Shown here: one piece after another, positions 11,580 to 23,371 of the stretch | Position numbering within the stretch: the stretch's first letter is position 1 | How the letters are laid out: each line of letters starts with the position of its first letter | Source: Hofstenia miamia | Taxonomy: Eukaryota > Xenacoelomorpha > Acoela | Assembly: GCA_004352715.1 (NCBI GenBank) | Contig: SCFE01000068.1 | Span: forward strand, 679,940-723,780 | Direction: 5' to 3' | Length of the DNA stretch: 43,841 bases | Notes under the pieces: model-generated | The model's database searches: none | The model's input: only the letters and a program-made list of their open reading frames with translations | What the model was told of the DNA's origin: nothing | Position numbers and translations under genes: made by a program

Positions 11580-13680
11580 TGTATATTGCCAATTTCTTCT
11601 AAGACTAATAAAGGCTAAAAAAATGTGCAAAAATTGCGTTATGGCAAACTAAAATTTTTTTCCTGTCCTCTTCATAACATATTCGCAGAAAGAAACCTAG
11701 TAGAGTTCTGGTCCGTGTTTATTATTCTGGAAACTTACCTCTGATACATAATACAAGGTAATTCATTTCTATATGTTAGAGATTACAGTGCACTTGAATG
11801 AAATCTTGATTTCAATTAGAAATTCATAAAAGATTTTATTGGGAATGTTAACATTGATCTTCACATTCAGTTAATGAGGTATATATGCAAATTTTATTTG
11901 CTACAATGTTCCCACTATTTTCCCATTTCCTTTGCACGATTTATGCTATTTCCAGCTTTATTTTTAAATTGACCAGAAAATGCAACACATCATAATGAAT
12001 ATGCAAATGTACGAGACACATAATCAATAAAATATATGAAAAATATTTAAAATTCCTAATTATTAATTTCTTACATTTTAAAAATTATTAGAATCGCAGT
12101 GATTTGTTCAACTACGTGTCAATTGTCAACAAACTAGTTGTGATTATCCTAGTTATTTCTTAAGCGCCATATTGAGCAACTCCTGCTAATGATGTCCATG
12201 AGGCAAATGTCCCATTTATATATTCATTTATATTTCATTATGATAAACTGATTGCATCTTGAAGGGATCTGTAAAATTATATAAGCTATTATTCTATATA
12301 GAAAGTAGAAATAATTGAAATTAAATAGTCTAGAGAAAAAAGCCTTTACTTAATAGTGGCTTTTGGTATTTTTTAGAAAATAATTTCTTGTGTATCCCGA
12401 TGTCGTATGACTCGTGAAATTCCACTTTTAACGTTTAAAATTATGTCATACTTTATAATTTGTGTATGACATCTATACTCTCAGAAATTATTGAGCTTTA
12501 CCACAAATATATCAGTCCCAAATAGTGTATTACTTAAAATTTCCCCTATTTTGTTGTAAATTTAATAATAAAGTAAAATGCATCATTCAAAAACATATTT
12601 ATATGTGAACTGCATTCATACTTTACTATTATATCCTCTGCGTTAACGCATCTTGTGGTCTTGAAAGACACGACTATATATGTTTTAATTTGTTTAGTTA
12701 ATAAATTTTATTCAACCAAATTCAATAGAATTTATTTCTCGTCCGCTAATAATAATGGATATTTTGAGTAATTTATTAATTTAAATAGAATTATGTCAAA
12801 ATTGTAAGCTTGATATATTTATGCATGAATGTTGTCCAAATACAAAATGACTAAAACTTCAAAAAATGAATGTTGGAATTGAATTAATATTTTTCGCTTG
12901 TTTTTCTATTTTTGTCAACATTTAAATGAGATGTGTAGCAATCTCGATTATGATGACATAAAAGATTCATTATTCTGAAATATGTCTCCAAATAAATATT
13001 TGTTACTTCATATATGAGTGCCGTCGTTAAATTTCCAAAACATATTAGCACACTGTAACTATACAAAGCAAATCTATGGTAAATATTTCAGAATATGAAA
13101 TAAATTCGAGTACATTTCAATAAAGATTTGTCGCATAGTCATCACGAATATTTTCAGCCCACCCACCCCTCAACTAGAAAATGAATTGACATAGAAATGC
13201 CCTGATTAGTAGGGTGCCTTGAGCTCAAACGGCAAATGCTTACTTGCGTGAATATTGTTGTACATGCACATTGAGTCAAAGTGTGACACGTAAAGAGAAA
13301 ACCTCATTAACCCAATTATATCCAGATTGGTATGCTTTCCTGAACAAATGAGTAAATTTTAGCAAAAATTCAGTCTTCTTGCGCCAGAGGTAAACCTTCG
13401 CCAATTTTTCTGCAATTTGAGGTTTCTTCATGATATGTAACAACTTGGCCCTGTGTAGAACTCAAAATGTGAGATTCGAAATATTTAAGACAATCTAACG
13501 ATTAGTTTCGATAAGTTTTTGGCAAAGACAATAAATGCACATGCAAAATGGATATGAAGGTTCCCATAAATAATATCCATGGATAGAAGGGTGGTAATTG
13601 CCTTATAATAATTACTATATTGTTATTCTTTTATGAGTATAGGTTTATTTCATGTAATTGACTCAAACAATTTTGGCTTC
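11579..13680. other. Gene-free AT-rich stretch
   Basis: No coding, RNA or bounded repeat signal was recognised. The short frames present lack motifs. Confidence 0.45.
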
Positions 13681-13875
13681 TATACCTCGTTGCAAAAAAA
13701 ATGGCCACGGCCTGTAGATTTCAAAACACGAATAATTCCCTAATAAGGCATTTAGCTAAAAATTTCTCAAAACGAACATGGTAGACAAACGTCTCTAGAT
13801 TCAATTGGTAGCACACACAACACGATTACTTTGCAAAGTACCTGTCAACAGTTAGTTTTGCCTTGCACAACTGCA

Positions 13876-15078
13876 ATGAATCAGTCAAAGCGAGACACAC
13901 TTGAATTTCTGTACAAGCACGTGTCAACGGACCGCGAATTTTTGCGACCATGTTCTGCAATGAACGGCCGAACTTTTCGTAGGAATATTAAAAAGTTGGA
14001 AGAAGGTGGGACGTTACAAAGGGAGCGGGGAAGTGGCCGACCCCTAAAAATCACTGGAAACGAGAAGAAGCGACTTACGCAATTTGCCTTGAAAAATCCG
14101 GCATTTTCAACGAAAGAGGTAAGAGAAGTTTTTGTTCAGAAGACAGGGATCCAGGTTGACCAGTCAACTGTATACAGAACCCTACGGACTGCTGGCGTTA
14201 CTAAAAAACTGGGAAAAATTGTCCCTCAAATTACCGAAAACCATAAGCGGAAACGTTTGGAGTTCGCTTCCTGCTGGAAAAGCTATCCATTTGAGGACGT
14301 CTTCCTATCTGACGANNNNNNNNNNNNNNNNNNNNNNNNNNNNNNNNNNNNNNNNNNNNNNNNNNNNNNNNNNNNNNNNNNNNNNNNNNNNNNNNNNNNN
14401 NNNNNNNNNNNNNNNNNNNNNNNNNNNNNNNNNNNNNNNNNNNNNNNNNNNNNNNNNNNNNNNNNNNNNNNNNNNNNNNNNNNNNNNNNNNNNNNNNNNN
14501 NNNNNNNNNNTCCATTTGAGGACGTCTTCCTATCTGACGAATGTGTGATCCAGCTCTATCGGAATAAGGTGGCACTTTGGAGTCCGCGGGGGAAGAGAGT
14601 GCGAAAACCGTTTCCAAAGTTTTCCCCCAAAATCATGGTTTGGGGTGCTCTCTCATATCGAAGTTTTTACCTCGTAATTTTGGAACAAGGAACTATCAAC
14701 AGTCAAAAATATTGCCAGATCGTCCAGAAATTTGCTATGGAGCATGCTAACTTGGTTTATCCCGATGGGTGGATTTTGGAGCAAGATGGTGCGACTCCTC
14801 ACACATCAAGGCAAACTCGTGAGTTTTTGGAGGAAAATTCTATCCAAATCTTACAATGGCCGCCAAATTCCCCGGATATTAATCCAGTAGAGAACGTTTG
14901 GAATATCTTAAAAACAAATATTGAGAAGAGAATGCCAAAAACCAAGCTGGAATTGATCGAATTTGTTCGAAATGCAGAGCACGAGATAACCCCTGAAGTA
15001 AGAAGAAATTTAATGTCTTCCATTTCTGGACGTTTGGAGCGCTGCATAGGAAACAACGGAGCTCTAGTGGAAAACTGA
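13876..15078 (+). CDS. Tc1/mariner-type transposase (DD34E)
   Basis: Cuts and pastes its own element by binding the terminal repeats and acting in the nucleus. The first ATG is at 13876; an upstream in-frame TTG at 13831 is not a credible start. The N-terminal part has a helix-turn-helix region (QSKRDTLEFLYKHV onward), a GSGRPLK basic hook and a second HTH (STKEVREVF...STVYRTL). The DDE core shows D in FLSDE, D in LEQDG and E in NPVENVW, with 34 residues between the last two, as in Tc1. The frame contains 65 unknown codons, and the 30 bp before the gap (14286-14315) recur exactly after it (14511-14540). Collapsing one copy keeps the frame and leaves about 325 residues, near the usual family length. 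No stop or frameshift is visible, so it may be functional. Confidence 0.92.
   Translation: MNQSKRDTLEFLYKHVSTDREFLRPCSAMNGRTFRRNIKKLEEGGTLQRERGSGRPLKITGNEKKRLTQFALKNPAFSTKEVREVFVQKTGIQVDQSTVYRTLRTAGVTKKLGKIVPQITENHKRKRLEFASCWKSYPFEDVFLSDXXXXXXXXXXXXXXXXXXXXXXXXXXXXXXXXXXXXXXXXXXXXXXXXXXXXXXXXXXXXXXXXXXPFEDVFLSDECVIQLYRNKVALWSPRGKRVRKPFPKFSPKIMVWGALSYRSFYLVILEQGTINSQKYCQIVQKFAMEHANLVYPDGWILEQDGATPHTSRQTREFLEENSIQILQWPPNSPDINPVENVWNILKTNIEKRMPKTKLELIEFVRNAEHEITPEVRRNLMSSISGRLERCIGNNGALVEN
14316..14510. other. Assembly gap (195 N) flanked by a 30-bp duplicate
   Basis: The 30 bases before the N block equal the 30 bases after it. This is the sign of two overlapping contigs that were scaffolded rather than merged. 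Confidence 0.9.
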
Positions 15079-15196
15079 ATTAGTTGTATGTAGTGTGTCC
15101 ATTTACCTTTGTTTCACTGAATATTTGTTTTCATATGTATATAGGTATATTGGTAATATACGATTTTCCAGTGGCCATTTTTTTTGCAATGAGGTA

Positions 15197-17951
15197 TATA
15201 TATCTTAAATACTAATAGAATTTGGAATTTAGATGAAGAGAATATTTAGCAATTAAATTTCGTTAAGTTTTATGTTGCAAAGCTCATAAATAAGAAGTTT
15301 GAGGTGATCGTGATGAGTTTCGTGTTTGCGGTGGTAGGCGGTGGAAAAATGATGTTGAGGTAGTGCAGTAATGTTTATAAAAATGTATTCCGTGGACATC
15401 TTTAATTGGAACATGAGACTTTTATGCATATTATATTCGCGACTATGCTCAACCCATTTCGAAACATTTTAATAAAATTTTCAAAAATTACTAAATTTAC
15501 GTTACAAAAAATTATTATCAATGAAAAAAAATATATGAACACCTTCGCAGATAAATCCCACGTAATCGCATTTGTAAAACGTCAAAACCAACATGAGAAT
15601 TTGAAAATTCAATGTCACTTTAAAAAGTAGAATTGCTTTTATTTAACGAGATCCACCATTTGAGCGTAGCTGACATAAACTTAAATTATGAATAAATTAA
15701 GCTTAAGATGCACAGAGTAGGCCTAATACTCAATAGTAATCTCTTCACAAATGTAGTGTTTACCCTATTTGAGTTGCGAAAATAAAATGTCTTACTTATT
15801 ATGGGGCCAAAGAAAACACAAATTCTAAGACGATGAATTTAATGAACTATGCTTATCCAAAGGATAGTCCTACGAATATTTCAATTTATATAACAAAAAC
15901 CGTTTTTTATTCTTTGAACTAAATAAAATTTTTGTTTTGTGTTTCTTGTATTACCGCTATGCGTGTTATGAATATTACCCCGCGGGTACCCGGTGCGCAT
16001 AATTATCATCGAGTACGGGTATGCTTTTCATTCCACATTAAGAGTAACTTAAATAAGATTTTCTTTGAATAGTTAAATTATATTTATAAAATGTTGAAAA
16101 ATTTTAACAATGTGAATTGCATTCGAAATGTTGTTAAAATTTTCTAATTTGTTTAATGGCAACAAAGAAAATGTTGATATCGGCTATGGGCGGTTACGGA
16201 TATAATATTTCGGGTGCGAGTAATATACTACTTTTTTTCTGATGTGCTCGGCGTTAAAAAAAGCTCTACCAGCATATCACTATCATGTATTAATATGTAA
16301 AAATCATGTGGGGTTAGTTTTCATTTCACTCTAGCATGTGTGTAATTTTTTTCACCTATGAATTTCAGGGTTATATATAAATGCCTAAAATGCTTCTAGC
16401 AAAAATTAAGTAGTTCCTAATTTGCTGATTTATCAATTCATATATTCAACAAAAATTATTTAAGTTTATTCAGGTGATACTTGCTTTGATAATGCATTTT
16501 GTGTAGCAATCTAACCTACTAAAACAACAAAATATTATCTTTATTTTACTTCATTTATTCCTACCAAAAATATTGACATTTATTTAGCACTTCTAAAAAC
16601 TTTTTCAACTCTACTTTTACATTCTATCAATAGAATTATTGACATTTACAAATTCCATAATTTTCATTAATATTTTAATAACTGGAAAGTTTTTCATAAA
16701 AATGGGATGCATTAAAATAGTTTGATGTTACTAAGAAATATAAAGAACAATGTTGTAGACAAGGCAAGAAGGCTAAAAGCTCCCCTTGTTGAATAACTTC
16801 AGTCCACTTTGATGAATTTTAAGCTTAGCTTATTTAAGCAAAACCTTTGATACTCATCAATGTAACACACTAAAATTGATAATAACAGTTGGAACTGAAT
16901 GATGGTATCAGAGGTTTCCCATGTATTAGCAAAAATAAATTTGAGAATTTGCAGAGAATATTGAGAGAATGCTTTGCTCCTCTACTTATTGATAGGGCAC
17001 ATAGACAATATCCCAAGTATGGTACTGATACTGAATCAGTTTCTTGCTATAAAATGTCTACTATTAAAAAAATATATACATATAATTCTCAAAGTGTATT
17101 GCTTTGTTCTAGTAAGGTTAATAGTATACGTGTATACAGCTTAATCGAAGAAAAAATATTAGAATTACATAAAGTTTGATTCCATTGCAGACCCGTAGCC
17201 AGTATTATCACCTAAGGAGGTCGACTTTCTTTAAAACTAAACTAAAATTTTACTAAGGGGCTGTATACAATTTTAATGTTATATTGCATGCATGGGCGTA
17301 CGTGGGACTATCCGATAAGTCAGATCATCTAGCAGTTATCAAGTAATTGACAAAAATTCTTTTTAAAGCATAAACAAAATAAACTTTAGAATGCAATTCA
17401 CGAAATTATTGAGAGCAAATATACAACAATTGAATTGATAAATTTTATTTTTGCATGTTTATTTTGCTTTTATTTTTGTTATTCAAAAGATGTTGCTTAA
17501 TCTTCCCGGGTGGAGTTCGTCCCCTCAAACACCCGTATCTACTATCCTGTTCAATCGTGTTGTTTTTTGTATCTATGATGAGATTTAGTAAGCATATCAA
17601 ATTGCATTCAAGATTATGATGTACTTGAAGTCACTTAGTTAAGAATATTTTGCATTTTCCACTTAGAATTTTTTGTTCAAAAATAATTGGAGTTCCCAAG
17701 CCTACCAAGTTAATTGATTTGTTGGAAAACACTCACAAGCGAAGACTTAGCATTGAAGTGTTTGATAGTTCTGTCAAAATTTAATGTGGTTCTTTAAAAT
17801 TATCGTTATAATTCCCATAATTCTATTACTGTAAAGTTTATTCATAGACAAACTTTAAAATAACTATGAAATAAATTTGTTTTTAATGTTGCTCCATTGA
17901 TCTATTGATTGCTACATCAAATCTTTGGAATGAACCACGGGCTAACATTTA

Positions 17952-17954
<3 letters not shown>
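15197..17954. other. Gene-free stretch with a degenerate inverted repeat
   Basis: No gene was recognised; the frames at 15406-15630 and 16889-17179 carry no known motif. At about 15969-16227 the left side (aatattaccccgcgggtacc) resembles the reverse complement of the right side (atattactcgcacccg...). It could be the ends of an old element of about 260 bp. Confidence 0.35.
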
Positions 17955-17984
<30 letters not shown>

Positions 17985-18089
17985 NNNNNNNNNNNNNNNN
18001 NNNNNNNNNNNNNNNNNNNNNNNNNNNNNNNNNNNNNNNNNNNNNNNNNNNNNNNNNNNNNNNNNNNNNNNNNNNNNNNNNNNNNNNNN

Positions 18090-18121
<32 letters not shown>
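17955..18121. repeat. TA microsatellite containing an N gap
   Basis: TA runs at 17955-17984 and 18091-18121 flank 105 N (17985-18089). The true tract length is unknown. Open frames of Ile-Tyr repeats across it are meaningless. Confidence 0.9.
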
Positions 18122-18123
<2 letters not shown>

Positions 18124-18408
18124 ATGTTTTCCTTCTCAAATTATTACTGAAAGCACTTTAAAAGTCTACAGAATAAAAGCACTGTAATAATGATAACTAT
18201 GCGTGGCACAATTGGGACAAAACATGTATCCAATATACATGTCAATCAATACGTTTATTAATTGTGCTACTAGCATCTTCAACGAAATGCAATGCCGTTT
18301 TTTAAAGCTCTCTGAGATGTTCTAAAATATTAAAAGTCATGTATTTAAAGTATATTTAATAATGACATGAAGTTTTACAAAAATGCAATTATAAATTATT
18401 TATAAAGC

Positions 18409-18974
18409 TTAGATGGTAGGAGTCATTGGCTCTAAGCAATTTTCAACACCATAGCCCACATTCTCAAACACAGACAGACATTCGAAGCAATTTGAAGTTG
18501 CATCGACTTGCGCAATGTTGGGCAACACATTAAAATGTGAATATTGTATTTGTGTCCTGTTGTTTATTATGAAAACATAGTTATTACACTCAATTTTCAC
18601 TCTTACAGTAATGTCATCTTCTGCGTCGAGAATTTCTGTCTTAGCTATTTGAACTGGGGAACCAATACTTACTGATAAACTTTGAAATATTGTAGATAAA
18701 TTCACATAAAGAATTGTATTCCCACCCATGTCATTGAAATATAAATTGAGATTGGGGTAACCATGTATGCAAGAGGCTGCAGAAAGTACGAATCCTCCCT
18801 TTCTTAGTTGATTTTCAAAGAAGACCACTGGGTTATTCTCTACATAATACGTAGTTTCTTGAGATATCCAACAAAAAAACTCTAAAGATAATGTAAGTAA
18901 TGAATAAAAAGTAACATCTAAGTAAGTGCACATTCCATCTTCATAAAACACTATGGCTATAGGAATATTATGTA

Positions 18975-19006
<32 letters not shown>

Positions 19007-22000
19007 ACAACTTGATAGAAATCTAAAAAGTTCTCTATCATTGTATAAAGTAAGCATATATAACTAAAATTAAACACTTTCTCAATATTCACAAATATAT
19101 TTGCATTGTGTATTAACGAACATCCAGAATTTACACTTGAAATTTGAATTGTATCGTTTGTCCATCTATTCCTAAACTGGCCTATTTTGAGATATGGACT
19201 TGCTTTACTGATCTAGATCATTTTTCTTCTAAGGCAAATTTTCATTTGTTGAGAATGCTACTGCTTGTTAACAAATAAAACCATCATTTGCTAAACTGAA
19301 CCTGCCATTTGGTGAAGCCTTTCCTAGCTATTCTATAAATATAACAAATTTGCGATAAGTTTTGAAAATTGATCAAATAGGCTTTTTGAGGTGTCAATCC
19401 GTTATTGCATTCAATGCATCAATCAGTGGCGTCCACAGGGGGGACATGGTGGAATTCCCCCCCTCAGGTTTCCAAATTTGATTTTGACTGGATAAATCAA
19501 AAAAAAATGTTGGTAAAAAATTGAAAAATTTAAAATCTAGCATCGTGAAATGCCCCCGTCAGAAAATCCTGCGTACGCCCCTGGCATCAATAAGCAATTA
19601 CTTCATATTTGATTTGAACTGCAGCTGTTAAGTAGATGTTTCCCAATTTTTGGCCGGTAAGTTTATGCAGTTGGGAATGCAAGGGATGTAAAGGGATAAA
19701 ATATAAAATATTCACAAATATACCTTTCCAAATAGGAGCAGCAAGAGGCACTACGTCTTCTTCAACACTGAAATTCGTGAAGATTTGTTTAAGATTTGTA
19801 ATGTTCAAGACACATATGTTCATTTCGACATTCGGGATAACGAGATACCTAAAATGTTAGTGCAATAGGTAGGTATGAATGCAAATATTTTTAAAATTGA
19901 CATTAGAGAACAATACCTGTTCAAAAGAATTCTGCTCTTGCGTCTCACTAAAAATATATAGATTATTAATTCAATTAAATGATGCAGATGAAAATAATCG
20001 TAAATCTCAAAACAAGAATAGCTAGAGTACTATATATTAGTGATAAATTAACCTGCACTTCAGACCTGATCAGACCTGACCTCTTTCAGTATCAAACCTG
20101 ACCTGATTTAAACCTGTTTAATTCTGATATTCATTGAGGGAGGGATTCTATTAATGCAATAACCTCAAATTATCTTTCCCCTTTTTGTTTGCACTTTATT
20201 TCAATGTAAGCATCAGTCTTAGGACACGGTTAGACTAGTGATGTGTCACACGTGCACTATTTCTTTGTGATCGGCACATCGCTAATTATCTCGGGTGATC
20301 ATACGTGCTTTCAAATGTGACAGATCCCTTTTACCCAAACACCTTTTCTAAACGTAGCTTTAGGTATTAACATATTTTAAAAGAACAAAAAAATGTTCCA
20401 TTAAACATATTTTTAAATTAATCCCCTTCTTGCAACCATAATAACATCTGCACAATTTTTTGGATAACCTGAATATAAATAGCAGATGTAATACCACTGA
20501 ATTTACCCCTAAACTGCCTATAGTTGCTTTAAACTTACAAAGCGTTTTTTCCACATTCAGAAACCATTGCATCCAAACCTATTACGAAATTTCGTGAATC
20601 CTGACACATCTATTGGTAAGTTTACTTCCCTGTTATGGTGAAAAGTTGAGATAAAAACTATTCCTCGGTTTGAGGTACATGAATGAATATCCGATTCTTG
20701 CCGAAACTTTTAAATTCCTCCCGTACCTAATGTTCAGGTAAAAAAGCGGCAGCAATAACTAGTATTAAATGTTTTGTGTCTGTAAATAAACTACCCGCCC
20801 TGGCTAAATTCAGAAGACGTCATGCCAAATCGCGAATTAAGGATGACAATTAAAGAGCAGACAATTTCCTATCAAATTGAGTTTTCATATTTTAGATGCC
20901 TTTATCATGTAACGAGTCTAAAAAATTGTTTTGGAAAACAGCATACATTGTAAAAAAATGCATTTTAGCAGTTCAAGGTTAAGAGATAAGTACATATAAA
21001 CGTTTCATTAGATGAAAAAGTTGACACCATCATTAGCTGAAAGACAATCATAAATTAAAAAACATTTTCTATTAATGTTGTATAGGCAGGATACAATAAT
21101 TATATTCTGTTTTCTCAGGCAATAATCTTTGTTGTTTCAGGCCAGCACATGACACGTTATAACATATGTAGTGATAGAAAGCAGTACAGCAAAGTGTTTC
21201 AACAAAATCATACTGAATTAAATAGATGTTTTCCATCCAACAAAACAAAAAAAATAATATCAAATTAATCAAACAACATTGTTGTTCTTAAACTTGATTA
21301 AGGTAGATGTCACACGTTCCCTTTTTTATAGAATTGCTATCGCAATGCAGAAGGGTGTCACACATTTCATGAAATGCAGAGGGGTGACACACGATCCCTT
21401 TTTGTCTGAATAGCGATGCGAAATAGGGGTAGCAATGCATGAAAATGGATCGTGTGACAGGTCAAAATTATGAGAATATTAGGTATGGATAAAAAATTAA
21501 ATATCTTTACTATAATTAGAGCTGTTATTGAAAAAAGTTAACATTTTCTTGTACATCAGCACCATGATGTTGAAGAACACCGATACATAGGTGCTTCTAT
21601 ATCCAAACCATTCCAAATTTTCTAATAGACTTGGATATAGCCTAACATTGTTTGAAAGTACAAAATGTGGCAAATCTGATAATAACGTTAAAGTAACATT
21701 TTCGCCATGGCCTCTGACTTTGCACATGGCTCAGTACGAAAGCGCTGGGGAAGTCCGTTTTACGGAACAATAGTTGTAATAAATTATCTTGCCACAGGGT
21801 ATTTTTTACTGCCTGATTATCTTAGCCTTAGAATGTGTAGAATCTTAGTGATTTGTGAAAAGTCAGAATCTTGAAAATGAAAATTTGCAAACATTAAAAA
21901 CTACATACTGAACTGAAATCCCGTTGTTAACTTCATTCTTTGCTTGGCATAAGCTGGTGCCCATTCACCATAAGTGGTGATTGTACTGTTTAAAATTTCC

Positions 22001-23336
22001 CATTCGGTTGTTGAAGTCAATGAATGATTTGTGATTCTAAAAATATGTACAATTTGATTTGTCTTATGTTTCACACTATTACATTTTTGTCTATCAAGCC
22101 TCCCATTATCATTCTTTTGGAAATACTCGTAGCAAACATTTCAAACTTTTCAATACAGGCTCACAAATTTCTGAATGCTAGAAAACTATGATACCAATCC
22201 TCGAATTTCATTAAACATTTTTTATTTATTTGCATGACATCATTGAGAAGCTATCTCTAATCTCGGTTTCGAACTTACGTCGAATACTATATCTAAAATA
22301 TTTTGTTGACAAATTTGACTAGTTTTGTATTGGTTTTCTTTGAATCTGTCTTTATTAAATTCAAACAGTTAAAACGACTAGTAAATTTTATTTGATGGGC
22401 GGTTGGAAAGTCGGTTACCTTGCTTTGTCGGGTCCTATGGCCTGGGTGATAAAATTGAGTTATACCGATTTGCTAACCTGGGTTTTAATAGGTCGGTGCA
22501 AATGGTTTGCTTTGAGTATCTCCTGTCATTGCAATTAGTCTGCAATCAATACATTGTAGTGCAAACGCACTTAAATTTAAACCAATAATAAATTTTTTTG
22601 ATATTTTCTATTAAATTTGATATATATATATATATATAGTACTAGAAAAATAATTCGGCCTCCCATGATTTGTCATAACATAAATATTTCTAAGAAATGG
22701 ACGCCAAGAATGTCATATGTATCTTAAAATTAGATTTGGTGTTGCAGAAAGAGGAATTCATCAATGTTGAGACATAATTATAACTGTTTACGTTAAATCT
22801 CAAAGAGAAATGCTAAAATACTTGTAGTTAGCTAATCATTTCTTGGAAAATGTATTCGGCCACTTCAGACCAAATCACAGAATCTGCAAAAAAATTTAAT
22901 TGATTGAGCTTTTTTCAGTCTATTATATATATATATAAAATATAATTATCATTCGCAATCTAGAATTTGAAATCCAGATGGACATTGACCGGGTTTGGAC
23001 TAAAGTATTGGAAAATATGAGACTGAAAATGGTTTGAAATTTAAAATTAACTGATTTTGCTATTATGGAACAGTGCACGCAATTCAATGCAAGTGAATTC
23101 TATATAAGTTATGACCAATTTGTTTAAAAATATAATTTAGTTTTGAAATTTTAAATCATTATCGCATACTTTTCTAAACTTTAGCTTAGAATCTTCAATT
23201 TATTTGTGTATATTTCATTAAAATTCCTTTGATGCCAAATTATGGTGTAGGAAACAGAAAAATTATAGAAAATTTTTGGCAAGTAATTCTGGCAGACCTG
23301 TTTTGGTCTTAACTCTTTTTCCCACGTCCGTCTCTA

Positions 23337-23371
<35 letters not shown>

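Larger units (their letters stand above)
13683..15196 (+). mobile_element. Tc1/mariner transposon, near-complete
   Basis: The 26-bp terminal inverted repeats (13683-13708 and 15171-15196) read tacctcgttgcaaaaaaaat then ggccac on the left. The right end is identical in reverse complement except for one base (cattgc for cgttgc). TA dinucleotides at 13681-13682 and 15197-15198 are the expected target duplication of this superfamily. The single gene inside encodes a DD34E transposase. Close matching of the ends and an open frame suggest a recent insertion. The only break is a block of N at 14316-14510 that looks like an assembly artefact. Confidence 0.93.

Noticed and set aside
16889-17179. 96-codon plus-strand frame
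   Set aside because: It starts without a convincing context and carries no recognisable domain; it is within the length expected by chance here.
17905-18150. Ile-Tyr repeat frames on both strands
   Set aside because: They are translations of a TA microsatellite and N gap.
21591-21773. Plus-strand frame opposite galectin exon 3
   Set aside because: It is a shadow of the minus-strand exon, whose phase fits the rest of the gene.
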